Part shown: piece by piece, positions 1 to 9,682 of the stretch
How the letters are laid out: each line of letters begins with the position of its first letter
Numbering within the stretch: the stretch's first letter is position 1
NCBI RefSeq assembly: GCF_022835695.1
Contig: NZ_BQUV01000001.1
Coordinates: 496,001-560,000 of the forward strand
Direction: 5' to 3'
DNA length: 64,000 nt
Source: Bradyrhizobium sp. Ce-3
Lineage (GTDB): Bacteria; Pseudomonadota; Alphaproteobacteria; Rhizobiales; Xanthobacteraceae
The notes under the pieces: generated by a model
What the model saw: the letters and a program-made list of their open reading frames with translations, nothing else
Databases searched by the model: none
What the model was told of the DNA's origin: nothing
Position numbers and translations under genes: made by a program

Positions 1-511
1 CGCGGACGCCGTGATGCTGTCGGCGGAATCCGCGACCGGCCGCTACCCGCGCGAGGCGGTCGAGATGATGGACCGCATCATCCGCAGCACGGAGCAGCAC
101 AAGATGTATCGCTCGATCGTCGAGGCGACCGAGCCCGGCGAAGAGCAGACGCCGCCGCATGCCGTCGCAACGGCCGCTGCCGACCTCGCCTCGGTGATTC
201 ACGCCGCGGCCATCGTGGCTTACACGTCGAGCGGCACCACCGCCGCGCGCGTCGCGCGCAAGCGGCCGAGCCTCCCGATCCTCGCCATCACCCCAAGCCG
301 CGAAGTGTCGCGCCGCCTGTGCCTGCTCTGGGGGGCCCACAGCGTCCTGTCCGACGATATCGGCAGCTATGAGGAGATGGTGGAGCGCGCGACTGCATTC
401 GCGCGTGCCGAGCAGTTTGCGTCGAGCCGGGACCTGCTGGTCGTCGTCGCCGGCATTCCCTTCGCGCAGGCGGGAACGACCAACAATCTGCGCGTGGTTT
501 CGCTGCCCTGA
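1..511 (+). CDS. pyk: pyruvate kinase, C-terminal part (5' end outside window)
   Basis: This is the last 169 or so codons of pyruvate kinase, the glycolytic enzyme that makes pyruvate and ATP from phosphoenolpyruvate and ADP. The frame is open from base 2. The visible part begins at the conserved DAVMLSAESA stretch at the end of the catalytic barrel. It then covers the C-terminal alpha/beta domain, including the VAYTSSGTTA segment and the PILAITP strand typical of the family. The stop is the TGA at 509-511. It ends 18 bases before the convergent LysR gene and has no functional link to what follows. The family assignment is confident; the start is not visible. Confidence 0.93.
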   Translation, partial: ADAVMLSAESATGRYPREAVEMMDRIIRSTEQHKMYRSIVEATEPGEEQTPPHAVATAAADLASVIHAAAIVAYTSSGTTAARVARKRPSLPILAITPSREVSRRLCLLWGAHSVLSDDIGSYEEMVERATAFARAEQFASSRDLLVVVAGIPFAQAGTTNNLRVVSLP

Positions 512-529
512 CAAGGCGATCGACGGCCG

Positions 530-1450
530 CTAGTCGAATTGGACCGGCTCCGATCCGGGATAGGAATGAGCGACGAACTCGCAGAACGCGCGAGCCGCCG
601 GCGACAGCTTGGTCTTGTCCTTCCAGGCCAGCCCGACATCCATGGTGTGGACGTCGTCATCGAGCGTCTTGAGATCGATGCGGTGCCCTTCGAGCGACCA
701 GGGACGGTAGACCATGTCCGACAGGACGGTGATTCCCATCCCGGTCGCGACCATGCTGCGGACCGCTTCGACCGACAGGGTGCGGAAGATGACGTTCGGC
801 ACGTGGGCCGTATGCTGCCAGTAGCGCATCGCTGAACGTTCGGCCTCATCGACGGTCAACATCAGATAGGGCTCGCTCGCCAGGTCTGCGAGCTTGATGC
901 TGTCCTTGCGCAGCAGCGGATGATTGACGCACGTCCACAAGCGACGCGGCGAGCGCAACAACAGCCGCGAGCGAATCGAGTGCCGGTCGTGCAGATTGGC
1001 GATCAGCATGATCGCCGCATCGACGCTGCCGCTGATCAGGCTCTGCTCGATCGCATCGCGCTGAAACTCGTGCAGCCGGACCGTGATGCCCGGAAAGGTC
1101 CGCCAGAATCGCGTCAGCAGCGGCGGCAGGAAGTATCCGGCGACGGTGTAGCTCACGGCCACGTCGACGGTGCCGTCGACCTGGGTCCCCCAGCGATGCG
1201 GCCCCCTTATCGCGTCCGACACGCTCGCCTCGATCGCGCGCGCACGCTGCAAGAACTCGTGGCCGTCGAAGGTCAGCGTCACGCCATTGGAATGGCGGTC
1301 GAACAGCTTGCGGCCGAGCTCGGCCTCGAGGGCCTTGATCGACGAGGTGACGGCCGACTGCGTCACGCTCAGCGCGGCAGCGGCCGCCGAAACGCGTCCA
1401 CTGTCCGCCGTCGCGATAAAATGCCGAACCTGACGGAACGTCAGAGACAT
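530..1450 (-). CDS. LysR-family transcriptional regulator
   Basis: This 306-residue protein has the LysR layout: an N-terminal winged helix-turn-helix (about residues 3-62, with FRQVRHFIATADSGRVSAAA and SVTQSAVTSSI) and a C-terminal ligand-sensing domain. It is divergent from the livG operon across a 97-bp gap, the classical position for a LysR protein controlling its neighbour. It is clearly paralogous to the second LysR at 10859-11824: both carry LLRSPRRLW, PYxMLTVDEA, SVEAVRSMVA and YRPWSLEG in the effector domain. The two lie at opposite ends of the same operon. The inducer is unknown; an amide or lactam imported by the adjacent system is an inference. Confidence 0.9.
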   Translation of the reverse strand: MSLTFRQVRHFIATADSGRVSAAAAALSVTQSAVTSSIKALEAELGRKLFDRHSNGVTLTFDGHEFLQRARAIEASVSDAIRGPHRWGTQVDGTVDVAVSYTVAGYFLPPLLTRFWRTFPGITVRLHEFQRDAIEQSLISGSVDAAIMLIANLHDRHSIRSRLLLRSPRRLWTCVNHPLLRKDSIKLADLASEPYLMLTVDEAERSAMRYWQHTAHVPNVIFRTLSVEAVRSMVATGMGITVLSDMVYRPWSLEGHRIDLKTLDDDVHTMDVGLAWKDKTKLSPAARAFCEFVAHSYPGSEPVQFD

Positions 1451-1488
1451 AAAATTTTCCGATATCAGCGAACGATATTTCGAATTTT
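1451..1488. promoter_or_regulatory. candidate LysR operator/promoter between divergent genes
   Basis: The 97-bp gap between the lysR-type gene and livG contains an AT-rich block in otherwise GC-rich DNA. It has inverted arms AAAATT (1451-1456) and AATTTT (1483-1488) and two direct CGATAT copies (1460-1465 and 1473-1478). The block abuts the regulator's start codon, as expected for an autoregulatory LysR site. This is a pattern call only; no clear -35/-10 pair was assigned. Confidence 0.35.
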
Positions 1489-1547
1489 ACAATCCCCCGA
1501 CGGAACGGAAAGATCAATCCGTTGGGTGCGGGCGAAAAGGCGTTGAG

Positions 1548-2324
1548 ATGATGGCGGACGGTTTGGAGTTGGTCGCGCGCGATGTCAGCGTCCAATTCGA
1601 AGGCCTGAAAGCGCTGTCCGACGTCACCCTGGCCGTGCCTCGGGGCCGCATCGTCGGGCTGATCGGCCCCAATGGGGCCGGCAAAACCACTCTTATCAAT
1701 GTGCTGACCGGTTTTCAGCCTGTCGGCGCCGGCACCGTGGAGCTCGAAGGCGAAACGCTCAACGGCGTTGCAGCGCATTTGCTGCGACGCAAAGGCGTGG
1801 CCCGGACCTTCCAGTCAGGCCGGCTGTTCCGCGACCTGCCGGTCATGGACAACCTGGAAGTGACCGGCGTCGGCCTTGGTCAGCGACGGCCCGAAGCGAT
1901 CGGCGAGGCCGAACGGGTGATGGCCTGGCTCGGCATTTCGCATCTTGCCAACACGATCGCGGGCGCACTGCCCTACACCGACGAACGGCGTGTGGCGATC
2001 GGCCGCGCCATCATGTGCACACCGCGATATCTGCTGCTCGACGAACCGGCGGCGGGCATGTCGGAGCTCGAGAGCCATGAGCTCGCCGCCATCATCCGCC
2101 GGATCGCGGGCGAGCTCAGTGTCGGCGTGCTGCTGATCGAGCACAATATCGGTCTCGTGCTCGAGCTCTGCGAGCGCATCTTCGTGCTCGATTCCGGCGA
2201 GGTCATCGAAGTTGGCCCCCCCGCGCAGATCCGCGACAGCGACGCCGTGCGGCACGCCTATATGGGCACGCAGCGCGACGAGTTGATTGCGCAGGTTGCC
2301 GCCGAAGCGGCCGTCGCGTCATGA
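1548..2324 (+). CDS. livG: branched-chain amino acid-type ABC transporter ATPase LivG
   Basis: First gene of the transporter operon, 258 residues, a cytoplasmic nucleotide-binding subunit of a HAAT-family importer. Walker A is GPNGAGKTT at about residues 40-48, Walker B is LLLDEP followed by AAGM, and the H-loop is in LLIEHNI. The usual LSYGxQRR signature reads LPYTDERR (residues 141-148), so the central glycine is replaced by threonine. ATG codons at 1548 and 1551 are both possible. It overlaps livF by four bases (ATGA). The importer probably carries an amide or lactam rather than a branched-chain amino acid, judging from the downstream enzymes; that is inference. Confidence 0.92.
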   Translation: MMADGLELVARDVSVQFEGLKALSDVTLAVPRGRIVGLIGPNGAGKTTLINVLTGFQPVGAGTVELEGETLNGVAAHLLRRKGVARTFQSGRLFRDLPVMDNLEVTGVGLGQRRPEAIGEAERVMAWLGISHLANTIAGALPYTDERRVAIGRAIMCTPRYLLLDEPAAGMSELESHELAAIIRRIAGELSVGVLLIEHNIGLVLELCERIFVLDSGEVIEVGPPAQIRDSDAVRHAYMGTQRDELIAQVAAEAAVAS

Positions 2325-3043
2325 CCGCGCTCGCCGTCGACGACATCACGGTCAGCTATGGGCGCCTCACGGCGCTGCGCGGCGTGACATTGAAGGTCGA
2401 CGAGGGCGAAATCCTGTTCGTGACCGGCCCGAATGGTGCCGGCAAGTCGACGCTGCTCAACACCATCGCCGGCGTCGTGCCGCCGGGCTCCGGATCCATC
2501 ATGATCGACGGCGCGGAGATCACCGGCGCCGCGCCCGAGGACATCGCCCGGCGCGGATTCTCGCTGGTTCCGGAGGGACGCAACGTCTTCGGCGCGCTGA
2601 CCATCGAGGAAAATCTGAAAGTCGGAACCGGCATGCGCGCCGACCGCAACAAGATCGCCGATGACCTGGATCAGGTCTACCGGGAATTCCCGATGCTGGC
2701 CGAGCGCCGCCACACCGCGGCGGGCATGCTGTCCGGCGGCCAGCAGCAGATGCTGGTGATCGGCCGCGCATTGATGGCCGCACCCCGCATCATGGCGATC
2801 GACGAGCCGTCGCTCGGTCTCGCGCCGAAGATCATCGACCAGGTCTACGAGATCCTGCTGCGACTGCGGGCCCAACGCAAGCTCACCCTCCTGATCGTCG
2901 AACAGAGCTCGACGCGCGCCCTGATGACCGGTGGGCGGATGATCCTGATCCGCGGCGGCCGCGTCGTGCTCGAGGGCCCCGCGGCCGACATGGTCAGGGA
3001 CGATCGCCTGAAGCAATCCTATTTCGGCTTCGGAGATCATTGA
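2321..3043 (+). CDS. livF: branched-chain amino acid-type ABC transporter ATPase LivF
   Basis: Second ATPase subunit of the same importer, 240 residues. Walker A is GPNGAGKST (about residues 37-45). The signature is intact (LSGGQQQM), and Walker B is MAIDEPSLGLAP, the form typical of LivF. LivF and LivG form the heterodimer that powers the LivH-LivM channel. The start overlaps the livG stop (ATGA) and livH starts one base after its stop, so the genes are translationally coupled. LivF has canonical motifs, unlike LivG, which suggests at least one complete ATP site in the heterodimer. Confidence 0.94.
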   Translation: MTALAVDDITVSYGRLTALRGVTLKVDEGEILFVTGPNGAGKSTLLNTIAGVVPPGSGSIMIDGAEITGAAPEDIARRGFSLVPEGRNVFGALTIEENLKVGTGMRADRNKIADDLDQVYREFPMLAERRHTAAGMLSGGQQQMLVIGRALMAAPRIMAIDEPSLGLAPKIIDQVYEILLRLRAQRKLTLLIVEQSSTRALMTGGRMILIRGGRVVLEGPAADMVRDDRLKQSYFGFGDH

Positions 3044-3044
3044 G

Positions 3045-3959
3045 ATGCGCGAGCTGCTCCAGATCATCTTCGATGCGCTGAGCCTCGGCAGCCTCTATGC
3101 CCTTGGCGCGCTCGGCATCGCCCTGATCTTCGGCGTCATGCGGCTCGTCAACTTCGCCCATGGCGATTTCATCGCATTTTGCGTCTTCGCCATGTTGTGG
3201 CCGTCGATCGACGCGGCAGCGATCGTCTTCGCCGGCCAGTTGCCGTTCTATCTGCTGATCCCGCTCCTGCTGGCGATCGGCGCCGCGCTGTCGATCCTGT
3301 CGGAGATCGTGGTGTTCCGCCGCTTCCGCAACGCCAATCCGGCGACGATGATGATCGCATCCTTCGCGCTCGGCTTCGTCATCCGCCATCTCCTGCTGAT
3401 GCTGTTTTCGAGCCGGCCGAAGTCGATCACGCTGTGGCCGAGCCTCGGCCTGCCGGTCGAATTCCTCGGCGCCCACATCCCGATGCTTCAGGTCGTGACC
3501 ATCATCATCACGCTGGCCGTGCTGGCGGTCCTTGTCCTGTTCCTCAAGCGTACCCGCTACGGGCTCGAAATGCGCGCCGCGGCCGATAATTTCACCATGG
3601 CGCGCATGCTCGGGGTCCGCGCCAACGGCGTGATCCTGCTGGCCTTCGCCATCAGCGGCATGCTGGCGGCCGCGATCGGCCTGATCCTGGCGACCAATTC
3701 CGGCACCGCCGACATCGGCATGGGCGCCAACGTGATGCTGATCGCGTTCATCGCGACCGTGATCGGCGGCCTCGGCAGCCTTCCCGGCGCCGTAGCCGCC
3801 GGATTCCTGATTGGCGCGGCCAGCGTCGTGTTCCAGGCGACCCTGCCGCATGACGCCCGCGTGTTCCGGGACGCTTTCGTCTACGGCGCCGTCATCGTCG
3901 TCCTGCTGGTGCGGCCGCAGGGCCTGTTCGCACCGAAATCCGCCAAGCAGAGGGTCTGA
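3045..3959 (+). CDS. livH: branched-chain amino acid-type ABC transporter permease LivH
   Basis: Inner-membrane permease subunit of 304 residues, the usual length for LivH. It is hydrophobic throughout, with about eight predicted membrane segments. It carries the LivH hallmarks LGSLYALGALGIALIFGVM and LVNFAHGDF near the N-terminus, and in the C-terminal half the RANGVILLAFAISGMLAAAIG stretch (shown here only in part of its extent) and the IGGLGSLPGA coupling region. It follows livF with one base between and precedes livM by three bases. Confidence 0.94.
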   Translation: MRELLQIIFDALSLGSLYALGALGIALIFGVMRLVNFAHGDFIAFCVFAMLWPSIDAAAIVFAGQLPFYLLIPLLLAIGAALSILSEIVVFRRFRNANPATMMIASFALGFVIRHLLLMLFSSRPKSITLWPSLGLPVEFLGAHIPMLQVVTIIITLAVLAVLVLFLKRTRYGLEMRAAADNFTMARMLGVRANGVILLAFAISGMLAAAIGLILATNSGTADIGMGANVMLIAFIATVIGGLGSLPGAVAAGFLIGAASVVFQATLPHDARVFRDAFVYGAVIVVLLVRPQGLFAPKSAKQRV

Positions 3960-3962
3960 TTG

Positions 3963-5036
3963 ATGTCGCAGCGGCCGTCCGTCATCCGGCAAACGATCAT
4001 CACGCCGATCGTGCTGATTGTGGCGCTGCTCATCATGGCCGCCCTCTCCTATCAATTCGGCAGCCGGGCGTTCAACCGCACCGTGGTCGAGATGTTCATC
4101 AACATCATGGTGGTGGTCGGGCTCTACGTCTTCGTCGGCAATTCGGGTCTGCTGTCGTTCGGCCACATCAGCTTCATGTGCCTCGGCGCCTATATGACCG
4201 CTTGGCTCACCATTCCGCCCGTCATGAAGTCGATCACCCTCAAGGGCTTGCCGGCGTGGCTGCTCCACACCCAGCTGCCGATGTGGGTGGCGACGCCGAT
4301 CTCGGGCCTGTTCGCCGCGCTGTTCGCGCTGATCGTCGGGCGCGTCATCATGCGCCTGTCGGGCATTGCCGCCTCGATTGCGACCTTCGGCCTGCTCGGC
4401 GTCATCAACAACGTTTATTCGAACTGGGACTCGGTGACCGGCGGACAAGGCTCGATCGTCGGCATTCCGCCCACCATGAACGTCTGGACCGGATGGATCG
4501 GCGGCGCCGTGGCGATCGCGATCGCCTATCTCTATTCGATCTCGCGCTCGGGACTGGCGCTGCGCGCCACGCGCGACGAAGCAGTCGCAGCCAGCGCCTC
4601 CGGCATCGACATCGTCCGCGAGCGGCTGATCGCCTTCGTCGTCAGCGCCTTCATCATCGGGCTCGCCGGGGCGCTGTACGCGCACTTCCTCAGCATCGTC
4701 AATCCAGGCGCATTCTATCTGCGCACCACCTTCATCACGCTGTCGATGCTGGTGGTCGGCGGCATGTACAGTCTTAGCGGTGCCGTCTCGGGCGTGGTCG
4801 CGATCTCGGTGCTGATCGAGCTGTTCCGCGATCTCGAGAAGGGCATCAGCCTTGGCGGGCACACCGTCGGCTTGCCGAACGGGGTCCAGGAGATCGCGAT
4901 CGGCATCATCACCATCGTGATCCTGATCTATCTGCCGACCGGATTGACCCGCAACCGGGAATTCTCCTGGCGCCGATGGCCGCTGCAGCGGCGCCTGACC
5001 CGGCCGGTCCAGACCGCACTGAAGGAACTGCACTGA
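3963..5036 (+). CDS. livM: branched-chain amino acid-type ABC transporter permease LivM
   Basis: Second membrane-channel subunit, 357 residues from the ATG at 3963. A TTG directly before it at 3960 is also in frame, but ATG is preferred. The family core is present: LSFGHISFMCLGAYMTAWL near residue 65, RLSGIAASIATFGLLGV in the middle, and LRATRDEAVAASASGID followed by VVGGMYSLSGA in the coupling half. It pairs with LivH to form the transport path. The stop is followed by a 31-base gap to the binding-protein gene. Confidence 0.93.
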   Translation: MSQRPSVIRQTIITPIVLIVALLIMAALSYQFGSRAFNRTVVEMFINIMVVVGLYVFVGNSGLLSFGHISFMCLGAYMTAWLTIPPVMKSITLKGLPAWLLHTQLPMWVATPISGLFAALFALIVGRVIMRLSGIAASIATFGLLGVINNVYSNWDSVTGGQGSIVGIPPTMNVWTGWIGGAVAIAIAYLYSISRSGLALRATRDEAVAASASGIDIVRERLIAFVVSAFIIGLAGALYAHFLSIVNPGAFYLRTTFITLSMLVVGGMYSLSGAVSGVVAISVLIELFRDLEKGISLGGHTVGLPNGVQEIAIGIITIVILIYLPTGLTRNREFSWRRWPLQRRLTRPVQTALKELH

Positions 5037-5067
5037 GGCTCGTTTGTACAATTGGAGGAGTGGGGTT

Positions 5068-6255
5068 ATGCGCTTTACGACATTAATCGGCATTCTGGCC
5101 GGAGCATCCGCGCTCTGGTTCACACCGGCGCAGGCGGCCGACGAGATCGTCGTCGGCTTTGCGACCGCGGCATCCGGATTCATGCAGGCCTATGACAAGC
5201 CGGCGCAGGACGCGGCGCTGATCCGGATCGACGAGATCAACAAGGCCGGCGGCCTGCTCGGCAAGAAGATCAAGCCCGTTTTTGCCGACACCAAGACCGA
5301 TCAGGCCGAAGGCGCCAAGGCCGGCCTTGCGGTGCTCGACCAGGGCGCCGATCTCGTGATCGTCTCCTGCGACTACGATTTCGGCGCGCCGGCGGCGCTG
5401 CAGGCCCAGGCCGCCGGGAAGGTCTCCTTCTTCCTCTGCGCCGAATCGATCAAGGCCGGCATCCCCGGCGTCGGCCCGCTCTCGTTCTCGGCGTCGGTGC
5501 TCGCCCCGGTGCAGGGCGCGACCATGTCGGAATGGGCCTACACCAAGAAGAACGCGCGCAACTTCTATCGGCTGCTCGACAGCTGGACCGTGTACAACAA
5601 GGGCATCTGCGACGGCTTCGACTGGATGCTGCCGCGCCTGAAGGACGCCAAGCTGGTCGGCAGCGACACCTTCAAGAACGACGACGCCTCGATCGCCTCG
5701 CAGATCACGCGGATCAAGAGCCTGCCGCAGGAACCGGACGCGATCATGCTCTGCACGATGATGCCGGGCGCCGTCTCCGCCATCAAGCAGATCCGCGCCG
5801 CCGGCATCAAGTCGATGATCCTCAACGGCTCGGGCGTCGACGGCAGCTACTGGATGAACGCGGTTCCCGACCTCTCGAACTTCTATGTCCCGGTGCAGGG
5901 TTCGGTCTACGGCGACGATCCGAACGCGAAGGTCAACGAGTTCAACAAGAAGTACAAGGAGGTCACCGGCGGTGACCCGTCCAGCCAATACGTCTATCCG
6001 GGCTACGTGCTGATCGACGTCTGGGCCAAGGCGGTCGAGCGCGCCAAATCGACCGATGCTGCGGCCGTCGTGGCCGAGCTCGAGAAGATGAACAACGAGC
6101 CCACGCTGTTCGGGCCGCGCACCTTCACCAAGGACATCCACCACCAGAACCAGGGCCGTTACCTGATCGTCGACACCGAGGCCGGCAAGCCGAAAGTGGT
6201 CGACCAGTGGACGATCTCGGAAAAGATTCCGCTCGACTATCTGGTGTCGAAGTAA
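5068..6255 (+). CDS. periplasmic binding protein of the Liv-type importer
   Basis: Periplasmic substrate-binding protein of 395 residues from the ATG at 5068, which sits eight bases after a GGAGGAG ribosome-binding site; a more upstream in-frame TTG at 5044 has no such site. The first 25 or so residues form a Sec signal peptide ending near PAQAADE. The mature part is a type 1 periplasmic fold (Leu/Ile/Val-binding-like), with VVGFATAASG at its start and an AAGIKSMILNGSG segment between lobes. It determines substrate specificity, which cannot be read from sequence. Its position before pxpA suggests a lactam, amide or related nitrogen compound. Confidence 0.9.
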   Translation: MRFTTLIGILAGASALWFTPAQAADEIVVGFATAASGFMQAYDKPAQDAALIRIDEINKAGGLLGKKIKPVFADTKTDQAEGAKAGLAVLDQGADLVIVSCDYDFGAPAALQAQAAGKVSFFLCAESIKAGIPGVGPLSFSASVLAPVQGATMSEWAYTKKNARNFYRLLDSWTVYNKGICDGFDWMLPRLKDAKLVGSDTFKNDDASIASQITRIKSLPQEPDAIMLCTMMPGAVSAIKQIRAAGIKSMILNGSGVDGSYWMNAVPDLSNFYVPVQGSVYGDDPNAKVNEFNKKYKEVTGGDPSSQYVYPGYVLIDVWAKAVERAKSTDAAAVVAELEKMNNEPTLFGPRTFTKDIHHQNQGRYLIVDTEAGKPKVVDQWTISEKIPLDYLVSK

Positions 6256-6256
6256 C

Positions 6257-6305
6257 CGGCAAGCCCTGCCCGGGTGCGCCAGCCGCACCCCGGGCGGACT
6301 TGCCG
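6257..6305 (+). terminator. strong stem-loop between binding-protein gene and pxpA
   Basis: A large hairpin follows the binding-protein stop. The outer arms are GGCAAG (6258-6263) and CTTGCC (6299-6304). The inner arms are GCCCGGGTGC (6268-6277) and GCACCCCGGGC (6285-6295), with one bulged base. No T-run follows, so it may act as a partial terminator or an mRNA 3' stabiliser that lets the binding protein be made in excess, rather than as a full stop to transcription. Confidence 0.6.
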
Positions 6306-6342
6306 CCGGTCAAAGCAAAGCCAGTTGGAAGGAAATCAGGAG

Positions 6343-7071
6343 ATGGTCGTGATCAACTGCGACATGGGTGAGGCCTACGGCCTCTACAAGATGGGCGACG
6401 ACAAGGCGTTGATGCCCCATATCGACGTCGCCAACGTCGCTTGCGGCTTTCATGCCTCCGACTTCAACCACATGCGCAAGACCGTGCAGCTTGCCAGGGA
6501 GTTCGGCGTCAAGGTCGGCGCGCATCCCTCGCTGCCGGATCTGCAGGGATTTGGCCGCCGCGAGATGAAGATCACCCGCGAGGAGCTGGCCAACTGCCTG
6601 CTCTATCAGATCGGCGCGCTCAAGGCGTTCCTGGATGCGGAAGGCATGCCGCTCAATCATATCAAGCCGCATGGCGCGCTCTACGGCATGGCGGCGCGCA
6701 ACGAGGAGATCGCCGAGGCCGTGGCCGATGCCGCCGATGTCTACAAGGTGCCGCTGCTCGGCATGAAGGGCACGTTGCACCAGCAGGTCTACGAGCGGCG
6801 CGGCCACGCCTTCGTCGCCGAATATTATGCCGACCTCGACTACAATGGCGACGGCAGCCTGATCATCACGCGCGAGCACGAGGCGAAAGATCCGGCCGAC
6901 GCCGCCAGCCGATGCGCCAGAGCCGTCAATGAAGGCAAGACGCGCACGGTGGCGGGAAACGATATCGTGGTCGGCGCCGATTCGATCTGCATCCACTCCG
7001 ACACGCCGAACGCCGTCGCCATCGCGGAGGCGGTTCGCGAAGCGGTCCGTCCCTATCTCACTGCGCGCTGA
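6343..7071 (+). CDS. pxpA: LamB/YcsF family protein, 5-oxoprolinase subunit A
   Basis: Cytoplasmic protein of 242 residues. The start is the ATG at 6343, just after GGAAATCAGGAG. It has the LamB/YcsF signature at the N-terminus (INCDMGEAYG), then VANVACGFHASD, VGAHPSLPD and HIKPHGALYG, and ends near the normal family length. With PxpB and PxpC, PxpA forms the ATP-dependent 5-oxoprolinase that opens 5-oxoproline to glutamate. The three pxp genes here are split by a biotin carrier protein and a biotin carboxylase gene, an arrangement that points to a related but biotin-assisted reaction. The exact substrate is uncertain. Confidence 0.92.
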   Translation: MVVINCDMGEAYGLYKMGDDKALMPHIDVANVACGFHASDFNHMRKTVQLAREFGVKVGAHPSLPDLQGFGRREMKITREELANCLLYQIGALKAFLDAEGMPLNHIKPHGALYGMAARNEEIAEAVADAADVYKVPLLGMKGTLHQQVYERRGHAFVAEYYADLDYNGDGSLIITREHEAKDPADAASRCARAVNEGKTRTVAGNDIVVGADSICIHSDTPNAVAIAEAVREAVRPYLTAR

Positions 7072-7113
7072 GCTGTCGCGCCAACAACCAAGCAATCACC
7101 TCAAGAGGAAACC

Positions 7114-7356
7114 ATGGCAACGCAGCAGATCTTCTCGCCGCTTCCGGGCATCTTTTACCGCAAGCCGGCGCCCGACAAGCCGGTCTACAAGGACGACGGC
7201 GACGTCGTCGCCGAGAGCGACACGATCGGGCTCATCGAGGTGATGAAATCGTTCAATGAGGTGAAGGCCGGCATCGCCGGCAAGATCGTCCGCTTCCTGG
7301 CCGAGAACGAGGACGCCGTGATGGCCGGCCAGCCGATCGCCGAAATCGACGTCTGA
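7114..7356 (+). CDS. small biotin carboxyl carrier protein (biotinyl domain)
   Basis: This 80-residue protein is essentially a single biotinyl/lipoyl domain. The biotinylation site is EVMKS, with Lys45 as the acceptor in place of the commoner EAMKM. Proline-rich linkers seen in AccB of fatty-acid synthesis are missing, so it is not the housekeeping AccB. It lies between pxpA and a biotin carboxylase gene with six bases to the latter. It would carry carboxybiotin from the carboxylase to a carboxyltransferase; PxpB-PxpC is the only candidate transferase in the operon. The start is the ATG after AAGAGGAAACC. Confidence 0.88.
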   Translation: MATQQIFSPLPGIFYRKPAPDKPVYKDDGDVVAESDTIGLIEVMKSFNEVKAGIAGKIVRFLAENEDAVMAGQPIAEIDV

Positions 7357-7362
7357 CAAGCC

Positions 7363-8763
<1,401 letters not shown>

Positions 8764-8806
8764 CCATCAGAGAATCCGCCCCGTCAGCAACAGGAGGCCG
8801 CTAGTC

Positions 8807-9682
8807 ATGCAAACCCGATTTTCCTTCGGCGGCGACGAGCACATCTTCGCCGAGGTCGGCGAAGCGATGTCGCTCGAGGCTTTCTTCAAGAGCCTCTTCA
8901 TCACCAATGCGGTGCGCGACGCCAAGATCAAGGGCGTCACCGAGATCTGCCCGGCGAATGCGTCCTATCAAGTCAAGTTCGATCCCGATCAGATCAAGCC
9001 TGACGATCTGCTCGTCGAGCTGAAACGGCTGGACTCCGCATCCGAGAAGTCGGAGCCGGTGATCAAGACGCGGATCATCGAAATCCCGGTGCTGTACAAC
9101 GATCCCTGGACGCACGAGACCCTGATGCGCTTCCGTGAGCGGCATCAGAATCCTGACGGTACCGACCTCGAATATGCCGCGCGGATCAACGGCCTCGACA
9201 GCGTCGATGCCTTCATCAAGGCGCATTCCAGCGCGCCATGGTTCGTCTCGATGGTCGGCTTCGTCGCCGGCCTGCCCTTCCTCTACCAGATGGTCGAGCG
9301 CAAGCGGCAGCTTCAGGCCCCGAAATATCTCCGCCCGCGCACCGACACGCCGAAACTCACCGTCGGGCATGGCGGCTGCTTCAGCTGCATCTACTCGGTG
9401 CGCGGCGCCGGCGGGTATCAGATGTTCGGCATCACGCCGATGCCGATCTATGATCCCAACCAGACCATCAGCTATTTGCGCGACTTCATGTGCCTGTTCA
9501 AGCCGGGCGACATCGTGAAGTGGAAGCCGATCGACCGCGCCGCCTATGACGCGGCGGTCGCCGACGTCGATGCCGGCCGTTTTGCTCCCGTAATCCGCGA
9601 CGTCTCGTTCTCGCTGACCGAGTTCAATCGCGACGTTGATGCCTACAACAGCAAGCTCGATGGAGTTCTCCATGGCCATTAG
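8807..9682 (+). CDS. pxpB: 5-oxoprolinase subunit B (KipI/AHS1 family)
   Basis: Protein of 291 residues, with ATG at 8807 preceded by AGGAGG (8792-8797). It belongs to the allophanate hydrolase subunit 1 family: an N-terminal part starting FSFGGDEHIFAEVG and the conserved cyclophilin-like core with FVAGLPFLYQM and the C-terminal CIYSVRGAGGYQMFGITPMPIYD. KipI-type proteins pair with KipA-type proteins (here pxpC). The same pair is fused as the carboxyltransferase domain of urea carboxylase. The protein is a little longer than Escherichia-type PxpB (about 220), chiefly in its N-terminal region. It overlaps pxpC by 11 bases. Confidence 0.87.
   Translation: MQTRFSFGGDEHIFAEVGEAMSLEAFFKSLFITNAVRDAKIKGVTEICPANASYQVKFDPDQIKPDDLLVELKRLDSASEKSEPVIKTRIIEIPVLYNDPWTHETLMRFRERHQNPDGTDLEYAARINGLDSVDAFIKAHSSAPWFVSMVGFVAGLPFLYQMVERKRQLQAPKYLRPRTDTPKLTVGHGGCFSCIYSVRGAGGYQMFGITPMPIYDPNQTISYLRDFMCLFKPGDIVKWKPIDRAAYDAAVADVDAGRFAPVIRDVSFSLTEFNRDVDAYNSKLDGVLHGH

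Noticed and set aside
2994-5183. A 729-codon open frame on the minus strand opposite livH and livM
   Set aside because: Its composition is Asp/Gln/Arg/His-rich with no family resemblance, and it is antisense to two clear permease genes. It is a by-product of GC-rich codon use.
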